Origin: Planctomycetota bacterium
GTDB taxonomy: Bacteria; Planctomycetota; UBA1135; UBA2386
Direction of reading: 5' to 3'
Length of the DNA stretch: 44,451 nt
Assembly (NCBI GenBank): GCA_014192625.1
Contig: BJHM01000031.1
Location: 1 to 44,451, forward strand
Shown: positions 7,995 through 17,868 of the stretch, piece by piece
Layout of the letters: every line of letters begins with the position of its first letter
Position numbering within the stretch: the stretch's first letter is position 1
Notes under the pieces: model-generated
The model's database searches: none
The model's input: only the letters and a program-made list of their open reading frames with translations
What the model was told of the DNA's origin: nothing
Translations under genes and position numbers: made by a program

Positions 7995-8603
7995 TTAACC
8001 GTGGAACAGCGGGTTGCGTCGGATGGGCAGACCGCGCCGCACGCGCCATGCATGCCAACAACTTGGGATGTCGCGCTGCCACGAAGGCAGCAGCAGAATC
8101 AGCACGCAATCGACGTTGGCGGCGATGCCCAAGTTGACCGCGGTTGCTAGCCAACCGCCGGTGAGACCAAAACACAGCAACGCCGCAAGTCCGGTAAACA
8201 GCGACACTGCGTAGGCCTTGGATAGGAGCGCATGCGCCGATGCCATGCGCCCAAAGCGCAGCAGGCTGGTGGCGTGCGATGCGCCCTCGGCGCCGAGGAC
8301 CGCTGTGATCGGTCCCGCGTGCTCGGCCACTTCGGCGGGACGCACAACCCAGGTGGTGGCGAGCACGCAGAGCCAAAACACTAAGTCGGCGCGACTGTCG
8401 TAGGCTCGCAGCGCATCGGTGGCGACGCCAAACCGGCGCGCCAGGATGCCGTCGAAGATGTCGGAGAGCAGCCCGGCCAAGAGAGCAAACAGGAAGAAGC
8501 GCGGATGCTCGCCAAAGAACGAACTCGCGAGCAACACTGGCCCTAGCAACAACCGAAAGGTCGTCAGGTGTTCGGGCAGGCGATCGCGCGACAGCCAACT
8601 CAC
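7995..8603 (-). CDS. CDP-alcohol phosphatidyltransferase family protein
   Basis: A 202-residue membrane enzyme of phospholipid synthesis. It transfers a phosphatidyl group from a CDP-activated lipid to an alcohol such as glycerol phosphate, serine or inositol phosphate. The signature D-x2-D-G-x2-A-R-x8-G-x3-D-x3-D is recognisable as DIFDGILAR followed by AYDSRAD, with all four aspartates present. The conserved glycine is leucine here. Four to six hydrophobic segments are visible. Its ATG overlaps the argS stop (ATGA at 8600-8603), so the two are cotranscribed. The specific alcohol acceptor is unknown. Confidence 0.88.
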   Translation of the reverse strand: MSWLSRDRLPEHLTTFRLLLGPVLLASSFFGEHPRFFLFALLAGLLSDIFDGILARRFGVATDALRAYDSRADLVFWLCVLATTWVVRPAEVAEHAGPITAVLGAEGASHATSLLRFGRMASAHALLSKAYAVSLFTGLAALLCFGLTGGWLATAVNLGIAANVDCVLILLLPSWQRDIPSCWHAWRVRRGLPIRRNPLFHG

Positions 8604-10330
8604 ATGCGTTCGGGTGCGGGAATGCCGAGCAGCGATAGACCCGTGGTCAGCAGTCGCCGCGCCGCGTCGACGAGCAGCAGGCGAGCGTCGCGCACTGCAG
8701 GCTCGGCGCCGAGCACGTGGTGGTCGCGCAGGTAGCTGTGGATTTCGCCAGCGAGCGCGATGACCTGCGCCGTGACGATGCTCGGTTCGCTCTGCTCGGC
8801 CGCGCGCTGCACCGCGGAGCCAAAGTCAAGCATGGTGAGCAGCACGCGTTCGGCGTCGGCGAGTTGCGCAAAGTCGATCTTGCTGGCGTCCGGCACTGCT
8901 TGCTCTGCCTTGCGCAAGATGCCTGAGAGGCGAGCGCAGGCGTATTGCACATACGGCCCGGTCTCGCCCTCAAAGTTGAGCATCGTCTCCCAGTCGAACT
9001 TCACGTCCTTGATGCGCGAGTTCTTGAGGTCGTTGAAGATGATCGCCGACACGCCGACTTGCTCGGCAACCTTCTCCTTGTCCTCGAGCTCGGGATTCTT
9101 CTCGGCGATGACTTGGCGCACCTTCTGCACCGCTTCATCGAGGATCTCGTCGAGGAACACGGCGTTGCCGGCGCGCGAGGCAAACTTCTCCCACTTGCTC
9201 TCTGGGTTCTTGCTGAGCACGAGGCCAAACGGCACATGTTCTACAGCGAGCGCGATCGGCTCCTTCATTCGCGTCAGCACGCCCTTCAACTGGTCGAAGT
9301 GCAGCTTCTGCTCGGCACCGACGACGTAGAGGATCCGGTTTGGGTGGTAAGTGCTCTCGCGGTAAAAAGCCGCGGCCAGATCACGCGTGTGATACAGCGT
9401 CGTCCCGTCGCGCTTGCGCAGCAGGCATGGCTCTTTGATGCCGAGTTCTTTGAGCCATACGACCTCGGCGCCGTCACTCAGCTCAAGCACGCCGCTTTGC
9501 ACTACGCGCTGCATCGCGGCTTCCATCTTGTCTTCAAAAAACGATTCGCCGGTGATCGCGTCAAACGTCACCGCTAGCCGGTCGTATGGCCCTTGGAAAG
9601 CCTTCAGCGACTCGTCGCGCAAGAACTGCCACATGCGGCGTTCTTGGTTGTCGACGCCGCTCTCCAGCGCTTGGAAGTGCTTCGCTGCCTCATCGTCGAG
9701 CGCGGGGTTGTCCTTGGCTTCTTTGCTGTAGCGCTTGTAGAGCTCAAACATGTAGCGCATCGGCGCTTTCGCTAGCTCTGTCTCGTCGCCCCAGTGCATG
9801 TAGGCCGTCATCATCTTTGCGAACGGCATGCCCCAATCGCCCAGGTGATTGATGCCGTGCACGGTTGCGCCGAGATGGCGGTGGATGCGACGCAGCGCGC
9901 CGCCGATCACCGTGCTGCGCATGTGACCAATGTGAAACGGCTTTGCGATATTGGGCGAGCTGTAGTCGATCACGACGACCTGCCCGTTGCTCGCGGCGAT
10001 GCCGTAGGGTGCGGCACCGCGCATCACCATGGTCAGCACATCCTTTGCGAGTGCCGCGCGCTGAAACTTGAAGTTGACGAACGGACCCGCCGCCGCCGCA
10101 CTCGCGAGCACGCCATCGGCGACGATCTGCTGCGCGAACTCGGCGGCAAACTGTGGCGGTGTTTTGCCGACGAGTTTTGCCAGCGCAAACGTGCCGAGCG
10201 CCACATCGCCGTGGTCCTTGTTCTTTGGTGGTTCGAGGCGCAGCGCGGCCTCGGCAGCGGCCTCGGGCAGACCCATGCTCTGCAGAACGGACAGCGCCTT
10301 TAGACGTAGGTGACGGTGCAGTTCGCTCAT
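8600..10330 (-). CDS. argS: Arginyl-tRNA synthetase
   Basis: Class I synthetase charging tRNA-Arg. From the ATG at 10330 the protein has 576 residues, the usual size. It has an N-terminal Arg-S additional domain (about 1-95), the HIGH motif in AKPFHIGHMRST at 133-136, the catalytic Rossmann fold, and a C-terminal DALR anticodon-binding domain ending in LGIPAPERM. A canonical KMSKS is not present, as is common in ArgRS; LSKNPESKWEKFASR lies nearby. The frame is open for 92 further codons upstream, but those are Cys/His/Pro-rich and lack family similarity, so MSELHRHLRL is preferred. Confidence 0.97.
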   Translation of the reverse strand: MSELHRHLRLKALSVLQSMGLPEAAAEAALRLEPPKNKDHGDVALGTFALAKLVGKTPPQFAAEFAQQIVADGVLASAAAAGPFVNFKFQRAALAKDVLTMVMRGAAPYGIAASNGQVVVIDYSSPNIAKPFHIGHMRSTVIGGALRRIHRHLGATVHGINHLGDWGMPFAKMMTAYMHWGDETELAKAPMRYMFELYKRYSKEAKDNPALDDEAAKHFQALESGVDNQERRMWQFLRDESLKAFQGPYDRLAVTFDAITGESFFEDKMEAAMQRVVQSGVLELSDGAEVVWLKELGIKEPCLLRKRDGTTLYHTRDLAAAFYRESTYHPNRILYVVGAEQKLHFDQLKGVLTRMKEPIALAVEHVPFGLVLSKNPESKWEKFASRAGNAVFLDEILDEAVQKVRQVIAEKNPELEDKEKVAEQVGVSAIIFNDLKNSRIKDVKFDWETMLNFEGETGPYVQYACARLSGILRKAEQAVPDASKIDFAQLADAERVLLTMLDFGSAVQRAAEQSEPSIVTAQVIALAGEIHSYLRDHHVLGAEPAVRDARLLLVDAARRLLTTGLSLLGIPAPERM

Positions 10331-10703
10331 CGGGGAAAAGACAGTAGCGCGACAGGGTCGATCCTTCACGCAGTGGCTTTGCGCAGGGGGCAGAAGCCAA
10401 GGAGCCAGCGATGCGTTTCGCCGATCGCGGGCGCAGCCGGTGCCGCACTCGGTGTAGCAGTGGGCTTTGCAGCATGCGGCGTTTTCATCGTGAGTGGCGG
10501 TTTGATGCGGCGGCAGGACAGCGCCCGAGAGGGGCGAAACTTGTGACGGCAGGTTGTGCTGCCGGTGCATTGCGGAGTCATGCGCCCAGTGCTTGCTAAA
10601 AAGCAAAACGCGCTGCCCTGCTAGCCCGCTGCTTTTTCATCGGGGCGCACGCAGTCACACGCACGAAAAAATCCTGCCGAGCTTTAGGCCGTAGCGATGC
10701 TGG
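10331..10703. other. 373-bp gap between argS start and the ABC-F stop
   Basis: No gene is recognised. It must contain the argS promoter and leader and the 3' region of the ABC-F gene, both read on the minus strand. It includes A-rich stretches at about 10590-10605 and 10665-10675, but I could not make a convincing terminator hairpin or T-box element. Confidence 0.5.
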
Positions 10704-12596
<1,893 letters not shown>

Positions 12597-12949
12597 GGAG
12601 CGGCAGAAGAATGGAGCGGGGTGCTTTTTGAGGGAAGAGAGTTGTTGGGTGATGCGGGGATGATCGGCGACTCTATGTTCGTCACAGGCAAGTGGTCGTC
12701 GCGCAGGTAGCGCGTGCGACGCGCGGCAAAAGCACCGCGGCGGGGCTTCGTAGGCTTGCGCCACGTGGAAAATGCGGCAACCGGCGGTTTTTGCAGGTGC
12801 TGTGTTCGCCGTGGTTGGCCCGGTGGCAACCACAAGGGTCCGGGGCCCTGTCGGCAGAGCATTTTTGACAGCCCGAGGGTGTCATCCTTAGCATGCGCCG
12901 CCCGTGGCGCCGCCCTGGCCGCCGCTTGTCCTTTGCCCAACCTGACCCA
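12597..12949. other. 353-bp divergent intergenic region
   Basis: This region lies between the ABC-F start (minus) and the S46 peptidase start (plus) and must contain both promoters. It includes TTGACA at 12865-12870 and an imperfect dyad at 12866-12884. No gene is recognised. The forward frame of the peptidase is open from 12893 but those 19 codons are Arg/Pro-rich and precede the signal peptide. Confidence 0.5.
12866..12884. promoter_or_regulatory. Imperfect dyad TGACA-N9-TGTCA upstream of the S46 peptidase
   Basis: Five-base arms TGACA (12866-12870) and TGTCA (12880-12884) pair perfectly. Two further CC/GG pairs lie inside, after one mismatch. It overlaps a TTGACA hexamer, 65 bp before the chosen start, a plausible operator position. 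No binding factor is implied by the sequence. Confidence 0.25.
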
Positions 12950-14602
12950 ATGTTGATTCAGCTCACTCGCCTGATCGCCGTGATGGTGATCGGCGTCACG
13001 TTGCCCGTTGTCTCGATGCCTGATGAAGGGATGTGGCCCTTTGATGGCCTGCCACTGAAGGAGTTGAAGGAGAAATACAACTTCGAGCCCACGCCCGCGT
13101 GGCTGGAGCACGTCCGGCTAGGCTCGGTGCGATTCGACACCGGCGGTTCAGGCTCGTTCGTGTCGCCGAACGGCCTCGTGATGACCAACCACCACGTCGC
13201 GCTTGAGACCCTGCAAAAGGTTTCGACGCAGGAGAAGGACTGGGTCAAGGACGGCTTCAGCTCGCGCATGTTTGGCAGCGAAGTGAAGGGCACTGACCTG
13301 ACGCTGCGTCAACTGATCGAGGTCAAGAACGTCACCAAGGAAGTCCTCGCAGTCGCCGAAGAGCAGCGCAAGGAGTTGCTCGAGGGGATGTGCGAGAAGC
13401 TAAAGGATGATGCAAAGCACATCGTTGCCGACCCGGTGGTGCTCTACGACGGTGGCGAGTTCCGCATTCACGTCTATCACATCTTTGACGATGTGCGCGT
13501 GGTGTTCGCGCCGGAGAAGCAGGTCGCGTTCTTCGGTGGCGATCCCGACAACTTCACCTACCCGCGCTTTGACCTCGACTGCGCGTTCTTCCGCGTCTAC
13601 GAGGACGACAAGCCGGTCGACTCGTCGAAGTTCTACTTCAAGTGGAACGCCGAGGGTGCCAAGACTGACGAGTTGATTTTCGTGTCGGGCCACCCAGGCA
13701 AGACCGAGCGCGCTCTGACGTATGCCGAGATGGAGTTTCACCGCGACCTAAATGTGCCGCGCATCGTGAAGCAGTTGCACACGATGCGTGACAACATGAA
13801 GAAGAAGATGGCAGAGAGCTCTGAGCAGGCGTTCAAGCTGCGCGATGAATTCTTCGGCATCGAAAACAGCCTGAAAGCCTACGAGGGGCACCTCGCCGGT
13901 CTGCGCGACCCTGAGATGATGGGCAAGATGAAGGCGCGCGATGAAGAACTGATCGAGAAGTCGGGCAAGCCCGAGGTGAAGGCCGCGTTCGATGAGATTG
14001 AAAAGGCCATGGCCGACTTCCAGGCAATGATCGGCGACAAGAAGGCGAAGATGGCCGACCGTCAGAAGTTTCAGAAGTCGCTGCAGGAAGAGATCCTGCC
14101 GAAAAACAAAGCCATCATCACGAAGGCTCGCTTCGACACGTATGGCACCGCGATGTATCCAGACGCGACCTTCACGCTGCGACTGAGCTACGGCACCGTG
14201 AAGGAATACTCGGCTGGCACCACGCGCGTCCCGCCGAAGACCACCTTCAACGGGCTCTACGAGCGCAACGCAGCGTTCGACAATGAGTCGCCATTTGACC
14301 TGCCGCAGCGCTGGCTCGATGCGAAGAGCAAGATCAAGTTGAATACGCCGATCAACTTCATCTGCACGGCGGACATCATCGGTGGCAACTCCGGCAGCCC
14401 AATCCTCAATCGCAACGCTGAGCTTGTCGGCCTTGTGTTTGACGGCAACATCGAGTCGCTGCCGGGCAACTACTGGTTTGATGAGCGCGTCAACCGCTGC
14501 GTTGCCGTGCACTCGGCTGGCATGATGGAGGCGATCCAGGCGGTCTATGGTGAGGCCGCCCTCGCCAAAGAACTGCTCGGCATGACCTCGGCGAAGCAGT
14601 AA
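12950..14602 (+). CDS. S46 family dipeptidyl-peptidase (DPP7/DPP11-like)
   Basis: An exported serine peptidase that releases dipeptides from the N terminus of oligopeptides. From the ATG at 12950 it has 550 residues with a hydrophobic signal segment (about 4-21). The S46 hallmarks are present: the catalytic histidine in VMTNHHVAL (His81/82), the GGDPDNFTYPR block near residue 198, and the nucleophile in GGNSGSPILN (Ser481). Gly499, 18 residues after the serine in VFDGN, corresponds to the P1-specificity position. From memory of family work, glycine is found in DPP7-type and arginine in acidic-specific DPP11-type enzymes. The protein is about 150 residues shorter than typical DPP7/11, apparently in the helical domain. 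Confidence 0.93.
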   Translation: MLIQLTRLIAVMVIGVTLPVVSMPDEGMWPFDGLPLKELKEKYNFEPTPAWLEHVRLGSVRFDTGGSGSFVSPNGLVMTNHHVALETLQKVSTQEKDWVKDGFSSRMFGSEVKGTDLTLRQLIEVKNVTKEVLAVAEEQRKELLEGMCEKLKDDAKHIVADPVVLYDGGEFRIHVYHIFDDVRVVFAPEKQVAFFGGDPDNFTYPRFDLDCAFFRVYEDDKPVDSSKFYFKWNAEGAKTDELIFVSGHPGKTERALTYAEMEFHRDLNVPRIVKQLHTMRDNMKKKMAESSEQAFKLRDEFFGIENSLKAYEGHLAGLRDPEMMGKMKARDEELIEKSGKPEVKAAFDEIEKAMADFQAMIGDKKAKMADRQKFQKSLQEEILPKNKAIITKARFDTYGTAMYPDATFTLRLSYGTVKEYSAGTTRVPPKTTFNGLYERNAAFDNESPFDLPQRWLDAKSKIKLNTPINFICTADIIGGNSGSPILNRNAELVGLVFDGNIESLPGNYWFDERVNRCVAVHSAGMMEAIQAVYGEAALAKELLGMTSAKQ

Positions 14603-14619
14603 CAGGCGGGAACGAGCAG

Positions 14620-14648
14620 GAACACTGCGCTTGCTGCGCGCGGTGTTC
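14620..14648. terminator. Hairpin between convergent S46 peptidase and PDZ-protein genes
   Basis: GAACAC (14620-14625) pairs with GTGTTC (14643-14648), and GCGC (14627-14630) with GCGC (14636-14639), around a TTGCT loop. There is a small asymmetric internal bulge. It lies between convergent genes and could act in both directions, but it lacks a long T-run. Confidence 0.4.
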
Positions 14649-14662
14649 TTGCGGCAGCGGCG

Positions 14663-15967
14663 CTACTCGATGCGGTATTCCATCGCGCGCTGCATGCCAT
14701 CGAGGTGGTATTCGACGATCAGCTTGCCGGTCGAGACATTGCGCACTCGCTGGTTTGGGCCGGCGACCACAAACTGCGCTGCGATTGCCGCGATCACCTG
14801 TGCTGCGCTGCTGACCGGCGTGCCGTTGATGGCGGTGAGGATCGCGCCTTGTGGGAGGTGCAATGCCGCGAGTGCGTCAGGCACGCGCGTGATGCGAAAG
14901 CCGCGCAGCAATGCGCCGGCCGCATCTTTGCCGATGCTGGTTTCGCCAGCACTGCCGTCTTGCAATGCCTGCTTGCCGGCAGCCAATACCGCATCGCGAT
15001 CGGGGCCGCGCTTTATGACTACGCACCCCGTGGAGACCTGGCGAATCGGCGGGAACAAGCGCCGCGACGCGCGATCGACAAACTGCAGTCGCGTGGCCGT
15101 GTCCGCGTCCTCGGCGAGTGCCGGCAACTGGTCTCCGCCGATGGCACGCAACAGGCCTTCAGCTTCTTTGCGCGGTGCCGCTGCGCCAGAGATCAACAGT
15201 TGCTGGATGCGCGGCAATGACGGTTCGCAAAAGCGTGCGGCGAGGTCGAGGCGCAGCAGGAAGCACTCCTTCAAGAACCACAACGCTTGCGCCTGATTGA
15301 TCGGCTCGTCGCGGTCGAGCATTTGGCAAAACGGGCGAAGATTTACTTCGTGCAGCTGGTCCTCGGCGATTGGCCCGCGCGTGATGCCCATGGTGATTGC
15401 TTCTGGGCTGCCGGGTTTTGGCATGTTGCGCTGCACGATCTCCTGCTCGGCTTTGGTGAGGTTGCCCCAGCGCTGGTTGATGTGGGCGCGCAGAAATGCC
15501 ACTGCGCGTGGGTAGGCCTTGACTCGCAGCTGTTCACTAGGCTCGCCGGGGATGTGGCCGATCAGGTTGAAGACATCGTCTTTGCTCGCGCAGAAGAACA
15601 TGCCGTAGAAAGCCAAGTCGCGTTCGTCGACGTTGCGACTCCCACGGATGATCTGCGCGAGATGACCGGCATCTATGCCGAGCCCTAGCAGTTCGGCGCG
15701 CGCCGCCTGCCACTGCGCGTCATCGACGACTTCGCGGCCGTCCGCGTCAAACTCTCTGGCGCTGCCTTCCGCTTCCCCGATTGCGCGCATGATTTGCAAC
15801 TGCGCTAGAACCTTGCTCGGTGGCGCCACAATTTCGCTGCATTCGCGGAATGGAGTCAGGATGTCCCGCTCGGGGTATGCGACCTCCGCATTGGGGCTCT
15901 GCGCTGCCGCAATGCCTGTGAGGGCCGCGGCGATGAGGAGGGCGATGAGGGGGCTGCTCTTTTGCAT
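14663..15967 (-). CDS. Secreted protein with C-terminal PDZ-like domain
   Basis: A 434-residue protein with a clear N-terminal signal peptide (hydrophobic residues about 6-22, AAAQ cleavage region). The middle is helical and charged with no recognised domain. The C-terminal 90 residues resemble a PDZ domain: GFRITRVPDALAALHLPQGAILTAINGTPVSSAA, then strands ending in EYRIE. PDZ domains bind C-terminal peptides or link to proteases, but no protease motif is visible here. It converges with the S46 peptidase gene. The function is unknown; a periplasmic scaffold or inactive partner of a protease is possible. Confidence 0.7.
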   Translation of the reverse strand: MQKSSPLIALLIAAALTGIAAAQSPNAEVAYPERDILTPFRECSEIVAPPSKVLAQLQIMRAIGEAEGSAREFDADGREVVDDAQWQAARAELLGLGIDAGHLAQIIRGSRNVDERDLAFYGMFFCASKDDVFNLIGHIPGEPSEQLRVKAYPRAVAFLRAHINQRWGNLTKAEQEIVQRNMPKPGSPEAITMGITRGPIAEDQLHEVNLRPFCQMLDRDEPINQAQALWFLKECFLLRLDLAARFCEPSLPRIQQLLISGAAAPRKEAEGLLRAIGGDQLPALAEDADTATRLQFVDRASRRLFPPIRQVSTGCVVIKRGPDRDAVLAAGKQALQDGSAGETSIGKDAAGALLRGFRITRVPDALAALHLPQGAILTAINGTPVSSAAQVIAAIAAQFVVAGPNQRVRNVSTGKLIVEYHLDGMQRAMEYRIE

Positions 15968-15993
15968 ACCGGCGCTCTAGCAGAGAACTGTGG

Positions 15994-16593
15994 TCAGCGT
16001 AACGTCGTCAGCCAGGCTTGACCGATGCCGATCAAGGTCCCAAGCACGAAGCCGAGCCACGTGATCGCGCGCAACTCGCGTGCGGCGACTTCGAGGATCA
16101 GGGACTCCAGTTTTAGCACCGGGAAGGCGGCGACTTTTTCTTCGACCAGCCGCGGCACATCGAGGCCAGCGCTGAGGCCCTTCTCGATTTCAACGAGAAC
16201 GGCATCACGCTGCTCCATCACGCCTTTGGCGATGGCGTCACGAATGTCGCGCACCCGTTCTTCCGTCAAGAACCCGCCAATCAGCGGCAGGCTGCGCAGT
16301 TCTCGCACCTTTGGCTCGAGGCCGCGCTGCAGCATGTCGGTGAGCAGTCCTTCGAGGTTGAGTTTGTTGAGGCTGTTCAGCACGTCCTTGTGTTCGACAA
16401 GGTGGGTGCCGACCACGCGGCCGATTGCCTTGGCGAGTTCGGGTTGCCGCTTGCCGACCAGGCCTTGCACGCGGATGCCGAGGAATCGGCGTGCTTTGGC
16501 CGGCCGGAAGATCATCTTCACGGCGATCCAATTGGTCACCCAGCCGATGATGCCGCCGATTGCTGGGATCGCGATCCAGGTCCAGAGATCCAT
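15994..16593 (-). CDS. DUF445 (UPF0754-like) membrane protein
   Basis: A 199-residue protein with a family-typical N-terminal segment, GGIIGWVTNWIAVKMIFRP. A long charged helical region follows (EERVRDIRDAIAKGV...), then a final membrane segment at about 180-196 (WLGFVLGTLIGIGQAWL). DUF445 proteins are inner-membrane proteins of unknown role. The ATG at 16593 is chosen because the family usually starts just before this membrane segment. The frame remains open for 114 codons upstream but those overlap pyrK in antisense. The gene diverges from pyrK with only a short intergenic stretch. Confidence 0.85.
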   Translation of the reverse strand: MDLWTWIAIPAIGGIIGWVTNWIAVKMIFRPAKARRFLGIRVQGLVGKRQPELAKAIGRVVGTHLVEHKDVLNSLNKLNLEGLLTDMLQRGLEPKVRELRSLPLIGGFLTEERVRDIRDAIAKGVMEQRDAVLVEIEKGLSAGLDVPRLVEEKVAAFPVLKLESLILEVAARELRAITWLGFVLGTLIGIGQAWLTTLR

Positions 16594-16671
16594 GGGGGCG
16601 AGGAGTATCGCGCTGAAGAGGCCTGCACACAAATGCCACGGCGCGACTTGGTAGCTATGCTTTTGCGTCCC

Positions 16672-17460
16672 ATGCAGACGAAGCTCCTCCGCGTGCGCCG
16701 CGTACGCGACTTGGGTGGCGATAGTTTCGCCCTCGAAATCGACGGTCCGATCCCGACTACGTTGCCCGGACAGTTTTTCATGTTGCGCACCGAGCGGCAC
16801 TGGCCGGTATTGCTGCCGAGGCCATTTTCGCTGTTTGATCGTGCGGCAGATGGCAGTTGGGGCAGCTTCCTCATCAAGGTGGCTGGGCCGGGCACCAAGG
16901 CGCTTGTCGAGCAGCGGACGGGCGAAGGGGTGCACGTGACGGGGCCGCTGGGACGGCCGTTTTCGGATGACGTGCTAGAGCCCGTGTGCATTGCCGGCGG
17001 TATCGGGCTTGCACCGTTCCTGTCGCTTGCGCGGCGATACCGGGAGTTGGGCCGGCCGCTGCCGCGCCTCCTGTTTGGCGGCCGCAATCAAGCCGCGCTG
17101 GCGGGGATCGAGGACTTCGCTGGTATCGCGCGGGTGTTTGCGTCCACCGACGATGGCAGCCACGGCTTTCACGGGCTGGTCACGCAACTGCTCGACAGTC
17201 TGCTCGTTTCGAAAGTGGTGCAGCCTGGCGAAACGGTTTTTTGCTGCGGCCCCGATCGCATGATGCACGCCGTGGCGAAGCTGTGCGAACAGCGAGGCCT
17301 GCGCTGCTTTTTATCGCTGGAGACCTACATGGCATGTGGCTTTGGCGTGTGCAATGGCTGCACCGTCGAAGTGCAAGGCCCGCGCTTTCACGGCTGGCCA
17401 TATTCCAAGGCATGTCAGGACGGGCCGGTCTACGAAAGTTGCGAGCTCTCCCTGCACTGA
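16672..17460 (+). CDS. pyrK: Dihydroorotate dehydrogenase electron-transfer subunit (PyrK-like)
   Basis: A 262-residue ferredoxin-reductase-type flavoprotein. It passes electrons from the class 1B dihydroorotate dehydrogenase to NAD in pyrimidine synthesis. Visible are the FAD-binding RPFSLFD block, the nucleotide-binding GGIGLAPFLSLARRY, CGPDRMM, and a C-terminal 2Fe-2S motif with cysteines in MACGFGVCNGC and KACQDGPVYE, where the CQDGPV tail is characteristic of PyrK. The pyrD partner is not in the window. Earlier ATGs at 16657 and 16633 are in frame and equally lack a ribosome-binding site. Confidence 0.88.
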   Translation: MQTKLLRVRRVRDLGGDSFALEIDGPIPTTLPGQFFMLRTERHWPVLLPRPFSLFDRAADGSWGSFLIKVAGPGTKALVEQRTGEGVHVTGPLGRPFSDDVLEPVCIAGGIGLAPFLSLARRYRELGRPLPRLLFGGRNQAALAGIEDFAGIARVFASTDDGSHGFHGLVTQLLDSLLVSKVVQPGETVFCCGPDRMMHAVAKLCEQRGLRCFLSLETYMACGFGVCNGCTVEVQGPRFHGWPYSKACQDGPVYESCELSLH

Positions 17461-17868
17461 TTGATTGCGGTGCCTGGCATCTGGTTTCGCTGCGGCATGT
17501 GACTTTGCGATGCGCCCTGTTACGAGCAGCGTTCTTGCTGATTGTGGGCAGGGTTTTCGCAGCGTCCGTCGCGGCACAGGCCAGCGTTGTGAAACAGAGT
17601 TTTCACAAGTGTTTGCACCTGTAAGCCCTGAAGCAGGAGATCTGCTCATCAGACGATTTCTTATTGTGGCTGAGTAACACCGTTCGCGAAGCTATCAGCG
17701 AATTAGATCAATATCTGAATCGCTGGCAGCGTCGGCCCAAGAGTTGAAGCGAGCAGTGAGATAGGACGGAAATTATTATGATTGGCCATCATCGGCGCAG
17801 GTGCCGATGCGGGTTGCTTTCTTGGTTGGCGGTACCTGCCCGGCTGGCGGAGCTTGCTCAACTGGCCG
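17461..17868. other. 408-bp gap between convergent pyrK and sulfatase genes
   Basis: This gap is longer than expected for convergent neighbours and more AT-rich than the rest of the window from about 17590 to 17800. It contains an 8-bp inverted repeat at 17587-17608. No coding frame looks convincing. Confidence 0.5.
17587..17608. promoter_or_regulatory. Perfect 8-bp inverted repeat TTGTGAAA-N6-TTTCACAA
   Basis: The arms TTGTGAAA (17587-17594) and TTTCACAA (17601-17608) are exact reverse complements around CAGAGT. It has the size of an operator half-site pair, or a weak hairpin. Lying 127 bp after pyrK between convergent genes, it could also be a transcript-end structure. There is no T-run. 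Confidence 0.35.

Noticed and set aside
13748-14512. 254-residue minus-strand frame inside the S46 peptidase
   Set aside because: It is an antisense shadow of a gene with clear catalytic motifs.
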